From the NCBI GenBank assembly GCA_015680685.1, contig MNCI01005294.1:146416-210415 (forward strand): 64,000 bases of DNA, in the 5' to 3' direction. Shown here piece after piece: positions 34,921 to 47,420 of this stretch. Numbering within the stretch: the stretch's first letter is position 1; the number at the start of each line of letters is the position of its first letter. The notes beneath the pieces are model-generated. The model was not told the origin of the DNA and searched no databases. It worked only from the letters and a program-made list of their open reading frames with translations. Source of the stretch: Gnetum montanum (taxonomy: Eukaryota > Streptophyta > Gnetopsida > Gnetales > Gnetaceae). The position numbers and the translations under genes were made by a program.

Positions 34921-36627
34921 AAGATAATCATTAGATTTGGGTCATACTATTTACAGGGTTTTGTTGAGCATGTTGACCCAAAAGCACATCTATGGACATC
35001 CCCTTCTTATCAATCTACCTACATGCTAACTAGATGTTCCCATTCTAGATCTTTCTCTTTGTAAAGGAAAAAGAAGTATGAAATACCACCAAAAATTCAT
35101 GTTGCAAATTGTAACCTTCACTTCCCAACATGAGGTAAGATTTTATTGTAAATGTAAGATTTGTATTTCATGAGCTATAATATTTTATACTTTAACTTTT
35201 TGGGGGTGAAAAATGCCTTGAAAGTTGATATTACCTTACTTCCTAAGTGGAAAAATGTACCTCATATCTATATTTTGACTTGGAAAGGTTGAAAATTCCT
35301 TAGGAATAGACAAAATTAGCATTTTCATGGGTTTTTGTAGGGGTATAGCCTCAGCTACATTGGAACCATCTTCCTCCAAGTGTAGATGGAATAGATGGTA
35401 TTTTCCATTTCAAACCTAGCATAGTCATGAAAAAACCCAATGTAGATGCAGAATTGGAATTGATGAAATTTTCCATTTTGAAATTGGTAGCATATTCCAT
35501 TTTGCAATTGGTAGTGTATTCCATTTTTGAATTGGTAGTGTATTTCATTTTCCCAATAGTGGCCAACGTAGTCACCCCTAGTCTTCAATAATTGTAGCAT
35601 GGCTAGAATAGCTAGCATTTTCCATGGATTCCAATATTTTCCATGGTTTTCAATAGTATTTCCCAGTAGTTTCTAGTGTAGATCTCATTTCCCATTTTTT
35701 CCAAATTTCCCAACAACTCCAACATAGTCCACCAAGGCTAATGTAGTTGGGATGGTGTCATTGTAGTCATAAAAGTACATTTTATATTTATAGTAAATGG
35801 ATGGGTTTTGGTGGCTATGGTGTATTTCAAACTTACTATAAATGGAAACTATGTTAAAAAGTGTAACTATTGTACCCTACAAATTGATGCCAATCTATTA
35901 ATAATCATGATAGTGATGTATAGAGCCAAAAATAACCAATTCCATTTCTATAAAAACCAAATGTAGAAACCTCATTCTATTCCACAACCTTGAGAAAAAA
36001 CAATAATAACATTTTAAAAATTTTAATAACTGATGGATCCCTTGTAACCCAGCATCCATTTTGGTAGTGGAAACTAGTATCTATGTTAGGCACTGTGACT
36101 TCCCCATAATACCATCACACCAAGGGTGGAACACCCATTTGTGATCAAAATTACTGATCCCAATGGAAATGAGTTTAGAGTTATTGGAGACTAGAGTTAT
36201 GAAGAATCTAGATCATGGAGTTGATGTGGAACACAACCTACAACCTCCAATGGACTTCAAACTCCCTCGAGAAACTTCTTGTGCACTTAGCACAAAACCC
36301 TTACTTTTTTGAACCTATAACTTTATATTCCATTATAATAATGTAGTAGTTCATTTGTTGTGTAGATTTAATTTCACATTTTCATTTCTGTGTCATTTCT
36401 ATTTCCATTTTCATTTTCACTTACATTTATGTCTTCATTTCTGTTTATGTTTACCTTTTTATTTTTATGGCCATTTTACACTTTTACAAGTTCCTAGGTG
36501 ATTGGCTAGATCATCCAGGGTGCCTTGAATCCTATTTTCTGGAGGCCTTTGGGATTTGAGGCTAAAAATATTTTGGCACTTGGGATATTTTGGTTTCCAT
36601 TCTAGGAACTAAATTTTCTAGGTCCAA
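34921..36627 (+). repeat. Element F 5' LTR region (start not determined)
   Basis: This non-coding stretch ends in TCTAGGTCCAATA directly before a PBS-like site at 36628. The last about 120 bp (GATCATCCAGGGTGCCTTGA) resemble the end of the element G LTR (GACCATTCAGGACACCTTGT), so F and G are related. It contains a 24-bp tandem repeat (35471-35563, about four units beginning TTCCATTTTG). The LTR start could not be fixed because no second copy lies in the window. Confidence 0.5.
35471..35563 (+). repeat. 24-bp tandem repeat, about 4 units
   Basis: Units start at 35471, 35495, 35519 and 35543, each beginning TTCCATTTT (or TTTCATTTT) and containing AATTGGTAG. The first three differ at only a few positions. 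It lies within the element F LTR region. Confidence 0.85.
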
Positions 36628-36650
36628 TATTTTTTTGGTGCTATAAGGAA
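36628..36650 (+). other. Element F primer-binding site
   Basis: TTTTTTGGTGCTATAAGGAA corresponds to TTTTTGGTGCTAGAAGGAGG after the LTR of element G (38788). The shared position and sequence identify both as PBS of the same tRNA type; the tRNA cannot be named with certainty. Confidence 0.6.
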
Positions 36651-36997
36651 CGCCTTTGTCCAAATTCTTGGTTATAAATCCTATTTACAATATTCTTCCA
36701 AAACCAACTCTATTACATTTCCAACTTTAACCTACCAACATATTTTGTTGCTATCTAAAACCCCTTCCTAGCATATCTTAGTGTAGTTATGCTAATCGAG
36801 TTGGATTTTTCACTATACTTTGATGGCAGTCAATGGTTTTCATCAAACCACCATAGTCAATCCATTTCAAAAATCTAAGACTAGGTTCTTCTTTTTTTTT
36901 TTTCAAAAGCCATATTCCATCTTAGAGTTATTATTCCATTTTGGAAGGCATTTTCCATTATGGAAACCATTTGACATTCCATTGAAAAACATATTCT

Positions 36998-38785
36998 TGA
37001 AACACCACCAATTTCAGGATTTTGCATTTCAACAACAAATTTGTCTAAGTGTCAAAACTTGGCAAATTTTTTCTAATTGTTGGTTCTACCCTCCCTAGAT
37101 AGCTAGTGTACATGCATTGAGGCCTATTTTTCAAAATTTTCTAAGTGTTAACAACAATTGCATGAAAAAGTTTCTAAGTGTCTTACTATCCTCTCAATTT
37201 TCCTACTACATTCCCCAGCATAGCCAGCATAGCACATGTTCCAGTGGCTAGTTTGCCCAAGTGCGAAGAGAAAGTATTAGGATTACTTAGGATGGAAGAA
37301 ATAGTTTGAGAAATTCTCTATCTCTTGTTTTGCTACACTCTACTATGTTTCCCATGAAAGCAAGTATAGCATAGGTTCCAATGCCCAATTTTTTTTTGCG
37401 TAAGTGTTGGACAAGAAGCTGTTAAGCTAGCTCAACATGAAAGACACATTTGGCACATTTTTTAACTTCTAAGGCTATCTCTTTTGCTATGCCCTAGAGA
37501 AAAGCCAATGTCCCATGAAGGAAGACTCCAGATTCTATCAAATTTGGCTTAGTATCCCTACTATGCTCTACTATGCTCCAAAGCGTAGCTAGTGTAACTA
37601 GCGTTAGACATAAAAATTTTCCAAAATTTGACTTAGTGTTGTGTTACACTCTAGAGCATAGCCAGATTAACACTAAAAAAGAGCCTCTAAAAACCTTTGA
37701 AAGTCTCCAAAACTCAACACTAGCCTTTATCTCAACTCTGACATTCCTCCAACAACCAGGATCAACAAGTTGTATCTCTTTTGCATCCCCCACTAGTCCC
37801 CAAAATTGTTCCTATGCTTAACCCTACTCGAAAGAGGGGAATACGTGGTCTAGGAGCATAGCCTTTGAGTTGCACTATTTTGCATTGTTTGTAAGTACTT
37901 TGCAGTCATTCAAACTCTAGCACATGTAGCCTTGGCAATTTAGTCATAGTTCAATAGTCTATGGGGATCCTTTGCAGTTCTTTAGAGCGTAACACTTTGT
38001 TACTCCCTTGAGAGTGTATGATGTTAGCATAATCCCATTTTCCCTCATGCCATGTGGCTTCAAATCCACTCATGCCACATGGCACCTAATCCACATTTCA
38101 CACTATCCCTAGCCCTATAAATACCCTAATGTTTAGCATTCTAGGGTTGGAAAATCAAAACAACATTGGACATTTTGACTTTCCAAGCATCCTTAGCACT
38201 CTTGGATACTTGAGCACTTGAGCTGCCTAGTGCTTTATGCTTTGGCACATCCTAGAACATAGTTCACCATTGTACTCATGGGACATAGAAATAGACAACC
38301 CAGTAGGTTCAATCCCTATGGCAACTATCAATTCTATGTCTTAAGCATCCTAGAGATTGTGACTGTACTACTATGCTGCCACTATGCCTGCCTATACACT
38401 ACGTACCATTCTCTTCTCTTTTCCTACAATAGCTACGCTCCCTATTTAAGGCAGTGTACTTTTTTTCTCTCAAATTTTATTTTATTTTTTCAAGAATTTT
38501 TTTGATATTAAGCACAAATCTTTCATTTTTTCATTGTTTGATACATATTTGCACGTTCACATTGCTATTATCAAACCATGACACCATGCTATGCTTTGGC
38601 TTAGCTAGTCATTTTGTCCATGTGTAATGCAGTATAAACCCTTATAGCACACGATTGTCTAATCAACAAGACCATTCAGGACACCTTGTCTCTATTTCCT
38701 AGCACCATCTTCACACAGACTTAGGTTAGGCTATATGCCCATTGACCTCTTAGTGTTCTAGCCACCAACATTTCTAGACATCACA
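36998..38785 (+). repeat. Element G 5' LTR (1788 bp)
   Basis: It begins TGAAACACCACCAATTTC and ends CTAGACATCACA. It is collinear with 53768-55484 over its whole length. A TATA box, CCCTATAAATACCC, is at 38113-38126 in a context shared with the 3' copy, so transcription likely starts about 30 bp later. ATTCT precedes it. U3 has many near-palindromic words built on CTCTAGAGCATAGC. Confidence 0.93.
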
Positions 38786-38787
38786 AT

Positions 38788-38808
38788 TTTTGGTGCTAGA
38801 AGGAGGAC
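38788..38808 (+). other. Element G primer-binding site
   Basis: TTTTTGGTGCTAGAAGGAGG follows the 5' LTR after two bases, at the place and with the TGG start expected of a PBS. It is shared with element F in slightly altered form. Confidence 0.65.
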
Positions 38809-39245
38809 CTCTCTTTTCTTCTATGTTCAAGGGTAATTCCACATGCTTTTTTCACTTTTGTTACTAGTTTCAAACTAGTGTATACATGACATCCTTGTGG
38901 ACCTACTATGGCAGTAGCTAGATCATAGGCTAGTGTAGGAGTTGTCTGCAATTCATTTGGTGTAGATTGATCCTAGTTGAAGGTTCCCCTAGAACCCTAT
39001 AGGCCAAAAGCCCAATTGTATCTCTTGTGTTAAGCTCTAGGTGCTCTAGAGAGCATAACAACCTCTTAGAGCATAGCAAGCATAACACTAAAGTAAGTCA
39101 CTTTTTGGCAGTGTTTTCATAGTTAGTCATTTTTCCCTATTTTCACGATTTGCATACCTAGCGATTGTTTCAACATTTTATGTATTTATCCACTTTCTAT
39201 TCAGTGTTATCATTTCTTACAATTTTAAATGCTAACAAAAATCCT

Positions 39246-42200
39246 ATGAAACCTTTAACCTCTACCCTGAGCATAGAGGTGGCTCATCCCATTTAGCAAG
39301 TGATAGACATTGAGCCCCCCACCTAGTCCCATATAGCCACAACAATAGTCACTAGACTACTTAACCAACTGCCTGAGCATATGGCGCTCGATGATGAAAG
39401 ATATAACTTCCTCTGTGCAAAGTTGCAAGCGAGTCTATCTTTAGAATGGGAATAACTTGATGCAAAGTGTAACTTTGAAATCATACACTAGAATGGAAAG
39501 GAATTTATTCCTACACCTGACACATTCATCCCACTTACCAATAATTTTAGGTGTTTGTTAGATCAACTAGTCAAGGTGAGTGGGCCAAACAAGCATGATG
39601 CCGCCTCAAACTATGATGAGCCTTTGTAGGATGGGCAAGAGGAGTTTGAGGCTCACTCAAAGAGTGCTATCTTATTCCATGCTTCTGTTCAATAGCTTGT
39701 TTCTAGTTTTTTCCCATACCAGTTGTATTCATCTAACTTCTTTGAGGTAGTGGCATCACTTTCGCCACCCAAATTCACACTTGTGGTAGCTAGCCACCAA
39801 GTACTACATGAAAAATGAAGTGTGAGATCCACTATCACTTTCTCCTTTGTTATTTCCTCCTAGTCTCTATAGCCTCCCTTGGAAGCATTCATGATGTTGA
39901 CATAGCAGTATGTGCACATGATGTCTTTATCTTAGCCACAAACAACTCAGGTCTCCTTCATACAATTTGTCTCATTCGCACCTCCAACAATAGTTCAAGC
40001 CACAATGACATGGTAGGTTCTAGTGACTATGACTATTTCATAGCGGTCCCACATTCCACAATACATGTAATAGCAAACACAACAAGTGTCTCACATAGTT
40101 GTGTAACCCACAACAGGGCTATGGGCCACTTAGATGGCACCATAGGTAGTGCAACCAATGTAACCAGCTACATCATCCTTGAGTTTGAGCTAGGTATTTC
40201 AACTCATTCAAACACTCATGGAGGAGTTTAGGTGGCTTATGGTAGCTAACTTAGAAATAGTCCACATGATGGACTTCTACCAAGATAACCCCATCAGTCT
40301 TGTGGTCCCACTTCTAACTCTGCCTCCTAGGGTCCAACTCCCTCAGTTCACAAAATACAATGGTGAGGGAAATTCCAATGCCCACCTAGTAACTTTCCAT
40401 TCTTAATGTCTACTTTTGCAAGCATGGACACAGGTAATCACTCCCATCTTCACCATGTCTTTAATAGGAAAAGCTCTCAATTGGTATCATGTGCTTCCTA
40501 AAGCTTCCATATCAACTTTGGAGGACCTGCTTAGCCAATTTGTAACTCGCTTCAAGTACAACTTGAAATTTGAGGCCACCTTAGACCAATTAATGAACAT
40601 TAAACAAGGGACACTAGAGCTAGTACAAAAATTCATACAATATTGGATCGCTTGCCTCAATGAAATCCATGAGCCAATAGTAGAAACTCATCTTCTAGCT
40701 ATCTTCAAAGTTGCAGTAAATGACTTTATTAAGTCCAAATTATACTATTCAACTCCATGCTCCTTGAGCCAAGACATTGCTCAAAAAAAGGGTATACAGG
40801 ATGTGGTAGAGGTTAGTAAGGATCTAGCCTATGTGGCCTATAAAAATGTGCATGCAAGAAAGGACAAGGAAAAGGGGAAGGCAACGAAAATAATTGTAGA
40901 TAAGATCGATGAAGCCAAACCCAACAATACTAATCCAATAACCAAGGCACCTAAAGCCCCAGCCAACAACAACAAAGCATTAGGTTTTAGCACTATGAGA
41001 TCCAACCAACTTGCACCATCAGTAGTTGCAAGGCAAGCCACCCCAAGGCCAAACTTTGAACATAAGGATTGTTCAAAGTACACCCCATTGCCTATCAAGC
41101 TATTTGAGCTTCTAGACTAGTTACTTTGTGTAGGGAATATTCAACATAAGCAAATGTTTGAGGATTCATGAAAGTGCCATGGGAGGTATTGTGAGGTCCT
41201 TAGATCAACTACTATGCAAAATGAGCCTGTAGTGTCTAAGAACTTTAGATTGGACTGATTTTGCAACTATCACTAGTTGCATGGCCATGATACAGACTAC
41301 TACTTAGCATTAAAAGATGAAATTCAATGCATGATCAATTAAGGAAAATTGGCCCTTGATGATATCAATCTTGTACAACTAGAAAACCAATTAATGAAAG
41401 TCTACAAAGACCCCCTCAACACTAGTAGTGTAGGTTACATCATCAATGTTATTAGTGTTTATGACAACGTAGAACTGGCACGTGAACCATTTGTAATTTG
41501 TGTGCCCTTTGGTAAGGTTGGGGCCTCAATGTCAGCTAGACCATAGGCCCCTTTAATTATTAGGGCAGCACCTTGGGTGCCCACAACACCCTTTGTGATT
41601 AGTTCCTTGTAACACATTGTGGTGACAACAACCTAGACACCCTTTATGATTAGGATGCCAAGACATGCGAAACCCCCACCTGCCCAGGGTCTGCTGGTGA
41701 GAACTATTCACATCCCACCCATCCAAAGTTGTACCCTAAGAGACTTGATGAGAATATCACTGAAAAAATGATTAGGGAACATATGGAATTAGGTCCTCCT
41801 AGGCATGTCCCCTTATTAGACATTCCCATGGTCTCCTTATCTTAGACCACTAGTGAAAGTGCAAACAGTTGACAAATAAGCACTGAGGCTCGGAAGCCCG
41901 CTGCACAAGTGAAAGCCAAATCTCCTCCGTAGGAGATCTGTCTCTTGTGCCATATGGAGGAGGTAAGGGCTGCCAAAATAATGGATAGCAAGAAATATTT
42001 CTTGAATGCATTGGCACAAGTTAAATAGGCTCTCAAATAAAAGAACAAAACTTTGAGCTTATATGACATGGTAATGACTTCATCTACTTAGCATGAAGCA
42101 TTGGTTCACATGTTAACCTCTATTCCTAACAAAGAGGACATTCTAGTAGATAAAAGGCCATTCACATTGTAATTCTTCCCCCCAAAACCCAAGATTTAAG

Positions 42201-42910
42201 GTCAACACCCTTAACATTTCATGATGAGGTGGTCAAAGTTGACCCAGAAAAGGGTTTGGTGACCAGTGTACCAATGATTATAACAATCCATGTGGGGTAG
42301 TATAAAATTTTTAGTGTACACTTTGATGATGGGGTAGCAACCAATGTCATCCCATTCCTTGTCATTGATAAACATAGAGTTGTTGGTTAGATCAAGCTGA
42401 CAAAGACAACATGCTTGAAGTCATTCAATGGAGCATGGGTGGTAGTAAAAGGAACAATCATGATAGTCTTCATGGTAGGGGAGTAATTCCCCACTAATAC
42501 TAAGTTCATTATTGTTGAAGGGATGCCTAAATTCAACCTAATACTAGGAAGGTCCTAGCTAGCCCAGTTACAAGTCGTCTCTTCACCTATCCATCAAGAC
42601 ATCCACCTGCGCTATGAGGGTGGAGAGGTGGTTATCTATGGTGACAATGTAGATCCCTTGACCATCAAAAATGTTGATGTAGAAAAGGGTAAAAAGTAGA
42701 GTTATTTAAATACAAATCACCCATTCAGGGTGAAATCCAACTCTGTGTAGTTGATCTACCTGAATAACCAAGAAAAATGAGCAACCTCCCTAAGGAAGCT
42801 CTCTAGGTAAAATTATCCTTTTGCATGATGGACAAAGGTCTAGGAAAATACTGTCTTATGAATCCTAGGCCTTACATGCCTCCTAACCTGCATTAGGTTA
42901 TAAAACACTT
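39246..42910 (+). pseudogene. Element G gag-protease ORF, decayed
   Basis: The frame starts at about MKPLTSTLSIEVAHP. The gag core is well kept in the open 234-codon segment 40416-41120: MSLIGKALNWYHVLPKASIS, then LEDLLSQFVTRFKYN, matching Retrotrans_gag (g.A..W...L....I.tw..L...F...F). A Lys-rich linker follows (HARKDKEKGKATK). The protease is at about 42315-42700: VHFDDGVATNVIPFLV (active-site Asp in the VDGGS.VNIMP block) and FNLILGRSxLAQLQ (the NLILGRPWL block). The ORF ends about 42910 after HLHD and a stop. The homologous ORF of element F ends at the same place (KHLHR, stop). Stops are mostly deamination type. Confidence 0.88.
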
Positions 42911-45900
42911 ACATGACTAAGGCATCCCCTTAGTTTGTTTGCATGTTTTGTGTACCTTTTATAGTTACATTTTTGTTGTTACTTGCATCTTGTATTAGTC
43001 ATTTGATTTCTTTAGTTTATGTAGTTTTGTTTAGCCTTTTCATTTTCAAAATTATATATATATATAAGTGTGGCTTACTAAGGCCTAAAACTAGTGGCTT
43101 GCTTCCTTCTACATTGTGGCTCAAAAAGGCCTTAAACTATCACGTGGCCCGCTAAGGCCTAAAAATGGAAACCCATTTCCTTCTTACGCTATGGCCTAAA
43201 ATGGTCTTAAACTAGTGATGGCCTAAAATGACCTTAAATTAGCAATGGCCTTTCCACCATGGTCCATAAGGAACCTAATTACATTAATCAATCGCAAAAA
43301 TAAGATTCCTACAACATTACATAAAAAACAATAGAATGATATATGAATAATCATCACATTTTTGTTAAATTATCAATAAAACATATAGTTCACATTTACA
43401 TCTAAAATAAAAAATTTTCAAAAATGCATAATCATCCAATAATAGGGCTACATTCTAGGCAACTCAAGCTATAGTATTTGATAGGAGCTAGGGCTCTTCT
43501 TCTTCCTCTTCATCTACTGCTCCACTGGGGCTTGCATCATCACCTAGAACATGCATTAAATAAAAATAAAACAAGAAATTAGCTCATAAATAAAGTGACA
43601 TGAAACATTATCATAGAATAAATAATAGTAATTCAAATTAGCCTAACCTAAGAAGGACTTGCATCCATATCAGAAGGCATCCTATCAAGGCCTGCCTCCA
43701 AGAATTGGAGGATTTCCTCCTCTGATAGCCATGTCCAATCCTCCTCACCAAGGTCAATACCTACAAGGGTCTTCCCTTTCTCCATAGCCATCCATGAGAG
43801 TGGCCTTGGTGAAAATATAGTAGAAGTAACCTCTCTTGAAGGTATAGTGATGTGTCTTTCTATGGTTCCACTCACCACTACGTTACTAGAAAATAATCCA
43901 TAAGCCCATGTTACACCAATTGAATCGAGAAATATGTCTCAACAATGATGATCCATGGACTCATCTTTATACCTCTTAAAATATACCTCATGTTCCTACT
44001 TATAGTGGTGCTTATGATTCTCTTGAGTCTAGCCCCATTAATATAAATTTTCACTATAATCCTTCCAGACTTAGTTCTTCCTTGCTAGTATGTCCATCTG
44101 CAACCATTTCTCGATCACCTCATGGGTGGCCTTGTTCTTTCCCTAAATGGTTGACCAATACCTAGCATAGTTAATTTTAGCTATGCACTAGGTACTATCT
44201 AGTTTGTCATGTTCTACTAGGAAATCATAACAGGACTACAGGTCCTTCAATTTTTCATCCTAGCTTGCCCCCTCTCTTGGAGTTCATGCACCCATTTTCA
44301 TAGGTGTTCGTTAATGTGCTTGCACTCCCACAATGCTCTTGTAGATGAGAGCATGCATTTACTTGCTTCATCATACATGTGGCAAGGCATTTGCTCCACC
44401 TCAGGGAAACACTTAGGCACAACATCAACCTAGGCCACTATATTTGGGTCCCACCAATGCTAGGAGCCTGTTATCACATCATAAGAAAAGCAATGTTAGC
44501 CATGAACCAAGTAGTAAATCATTAGAGAAAAATAGATAAATATAGACATATTGATCTTAGGGTCCATTTTTTGTATATTGTTCATCATCTCATCCACCAA
44601 GCCTTGCATAAAGGAAAACTTATCAAGAGCCTCTACCCATGGCTACATGTGGAAGGTGGATGTGGACATTGGGCATTTAGCAAAAATACCATCGGATGCA
44701 ACACAACATACTTAGTAATTATCAGGAAACCAATAGCCAAGGGTGTTATCGCAAAAAAGAAAAAGATGGTGGTGCAAATCTCTTACCCAACAAGCCCTTA
44801 TATGTGAGAGTGGGGGGATCACCCATTTACATATCATCAAAGAAATTTTTAAACTTACCTCCTTCAAACTATATTAACCCTTCTTCCTTGAGTTACCTTA
44901 ACACCTTTGTAGCTTCTCATTTTTCTTCATCTGGTACTTGTCCCTTAGGTTGATTAGGAACATCATCCACTATGGGCTCTACTACCACTACAAGGGACCT
45001 CTTGCCTACATTGCATATATTAGGATTAGAATTTTCAATAATGAGTATAGTATAGCATGGCATATTATAGTAGTAGCCAATGCTTCATACTTACCTGCAA
45101 TTTTGAAGTGTACATTGCAATACTTAAATTGAATTTTTCTGCCACTCTCCTCCACTTTACATATAGGCTCCTCCATGGCACATGGTTTCTTAATCTTTAT
45201 TTTGGATGATCCCACTACCTCAGCAATGAGTTATGTTCCTCTCATTACATTTTTGGTGTTGGGGCCTCACCTACACTATTATGTGTGTGACGAGATCAAC
45301 TCACATTGCCTCTGGTCATTACAAAAAATGACTTGCTGATTGCCTCTAGAGGATCCTATGACTATGTGGTATTGAACAAGAGATAGATCCATGACATGGA
45401 AATCTACCTATGGTCTTACACCACCCACTATCCATCCTCACCAAGAACTCCACAAACCTTTGTAAGCATGCTATGAAGAGCACAAAGTGCATGTGCAACC
45501 TTGCCTAGAGGTTGTGATGCAATCTAATAATCTCAGCACATAGGCTACCAGTAAGGTTAGAGGCCTAGTTATACCATTGGGATACCTAGATTAACACAAC
45601 CAAAAAAAAGGTCCATTAGCCTAGCCTATTGAAGCTTCATGGTTTTCTCCACTAGAGCCTCATAGCACAACGAAGCTTGTGAACTCTCAACCTCACCATA
45701 TTTCATGATGACAGTGGCCTCAGTGTGTTCAGTGGAAACTACTATGAATTTTGCTGACTTGACCACCACTGCAACAAGAAAAAGCAAAGTGAGCAACAAT
45801 AGAAAAGCAAATAGGAAACACATGAGAAAAATGATACATTACTTACATGGAACAAATGATGTGCAAGATGGTGGTGATGGGGCTGAAATCTCCTCTATGC

Positions 45901-46861
45901 TTGGTATGCTGGTCACCCACTTAGCATCCAAGCAATCATAAAATTAACACCTTTCATAGGCCTTCGGGTACTAATGAGGGCACTCTACTAGATCAAACCC
46001 TATATGTCCAATCATCGCTACATGCACATTCTCAAAAGATGAGAATTCTTATAGGGTTACGCATGTCAAATTCAAAGCTTCCTCCTTATCATGAAGGCTA
46101 TGTACATCAATGGTAAATATGGTAATAGGCATAATTTTTTCGCATCCCCATTTGAGTAATAACCAAATGGATAGTGTCAAAAATTGTAAAAGGACTCACC
46201 CTCCAGCACAATATACTATCCTAGGTGGATTCTAGAAAAGAGTATGAATTCGTTGAGTAATGAATAGGATGTTGTTCCTATTATAACATTGGAATTCTAG
46301 CATCTTCCAAATTTTGGATAAGGGTCTAAGGCCCATAGGGCATCTGCCTAAACTCCCACTTCCATCATTGGAAGCAAGCTTATCAAATATGAACCTTAGG
46401 ATGCTCTGGTTCACCCCAAGCAATAGCGTTTCCATAATGATGCCAACTACTTCTACTACCAAGTGTGACAATATCATCACATTGAAGTGGTAGAGAAAAA
46501 ATTCCAAGAACTCTTATGCTCTTGACTAGAACCATACTGTCTAGTGATCCACATGTGTTTTTGGTGTAGGTACATTTGATAGGGGTTTGCTCATGTAACA
46601 CAAGATACCTACCAACTCAACTATGATGAAAATGGGTTTCAACAGTACCTTGTAAACTCAACATCAATAAGAGGAGAGTGTTAGCATTTGATACTTAAAA
46701 AAATTATACTTAGTACATTAATAAAACTCTTAGCTACCCCAACAAGCCCCGCAAGAAATGGATGTTGGCATACCCCTCTAATGTGGCTAGTCCCAAACAA
46801 GGCACAACACTAATTTTTACATTTCATATTTACACTTAGCATTTTTCCTAACTTTGAAATT

Positions 46862-47053
46862 ATCAAAAAAAAATTCTAAATATTGGTTGCACTCCTCGTA
46901 GAGCATAACAACTTCAAAAGTTTCAAAATGTTGGCTACACTCCTTGTAGAGCATAACTGCTGCAAAAAATTCTAGGTGTTGGCTATGCTCCTCGCAAAGT
47001 GTAACAATTGGAAACATTTCTAAGTGTTCAAAACACTCCTTGTACAGTGTAAC
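46862..47053 (-). repeat. 48-bp tandem repeat, 4 in-frame units (16 residues each)
   Basis: On the minus strand four consecutive units translate without stops: VTLYKECFEHLEMFPI, VTLCEEHSQHLEFFAA, VMLYKECSQHFETFEV and VMLYEECNQYLEFFFD. A fifth, more decayed unit follows to about 47112. The spacing is exactly 48 bp and differences keep the frame. It lies within the antisense gene interval; whether it is exon or intron is not settled. Confidence 0.75.
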
Positions 47054-47324
47054 ACTTAAAAATGAAAAAATTCTTAATTGACTATGCTACCTACAAAATG
47101 TAATGCTAGAAAATCAAAAAAGTTTCTAACTTTTCTATTCCACTCTCAGGAGTGTACCTACGCATGACTACCATAACCCTTGTAGTCATCTTGTCTAGAC
47201 CATTATGCTCTAGTGCTTGGTGCTGCTCAACCTATATCATCACACTTTGTATTAGTCTTCAAGCCATCTTGGCCATAGCTAAAAATAAACAAAAAAAAAT
47301 ACATGTACATAGAAACCATTCTGA

Positions 47325-47420
47325 CCCTGTTCCACACCACATGTGGTATCCTGAAAACCCTTGTTACGTGCCACACATGACATGTAGAAAATCCTTGTCC
47401 CACACCATGTGTGGTACATA
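47325..47420 (-). repeat. About 36-bp tandem repeat, 3 units, with a CACATGTG palindrome
   Basis: Three units share CCACACC-ATGTGG(T) followed by CC or TACAT words. The first contains the perfect 12-bp palindrome ACCACATGTGGT (47336-47347), whose core CACATGTG contains an E-box. On the minus strand the array is open (part of 47279-47485). Confidence 0.6.

Noticed and set aside
36097-36125. TGTGACTTCCCCATAATACC as the start of the element G 5' LTR
   Set aside because: Comparison of both LTR copies shows that homology starts at TGAAACACC (36998 and 53768); the TGTGAC site is in the LTR region of element F.
40838-41098. 86-codon minus-strand ORF over gag of element G
   Set aside because: It is antisense to the best preserved gag segment; its Leu/Ala-rich text is explained by the gag codons.
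45626-45823. Hydrophobic 65-codon ORF starting MCFLFAFLLLL as a membrane or signal peptide protein
   Set aside because: The hydrophobic start is the pyrimidine-rich end of an intron (GTAAGT...TTGCAG) translated; only the part after the acceptor is coding-like.
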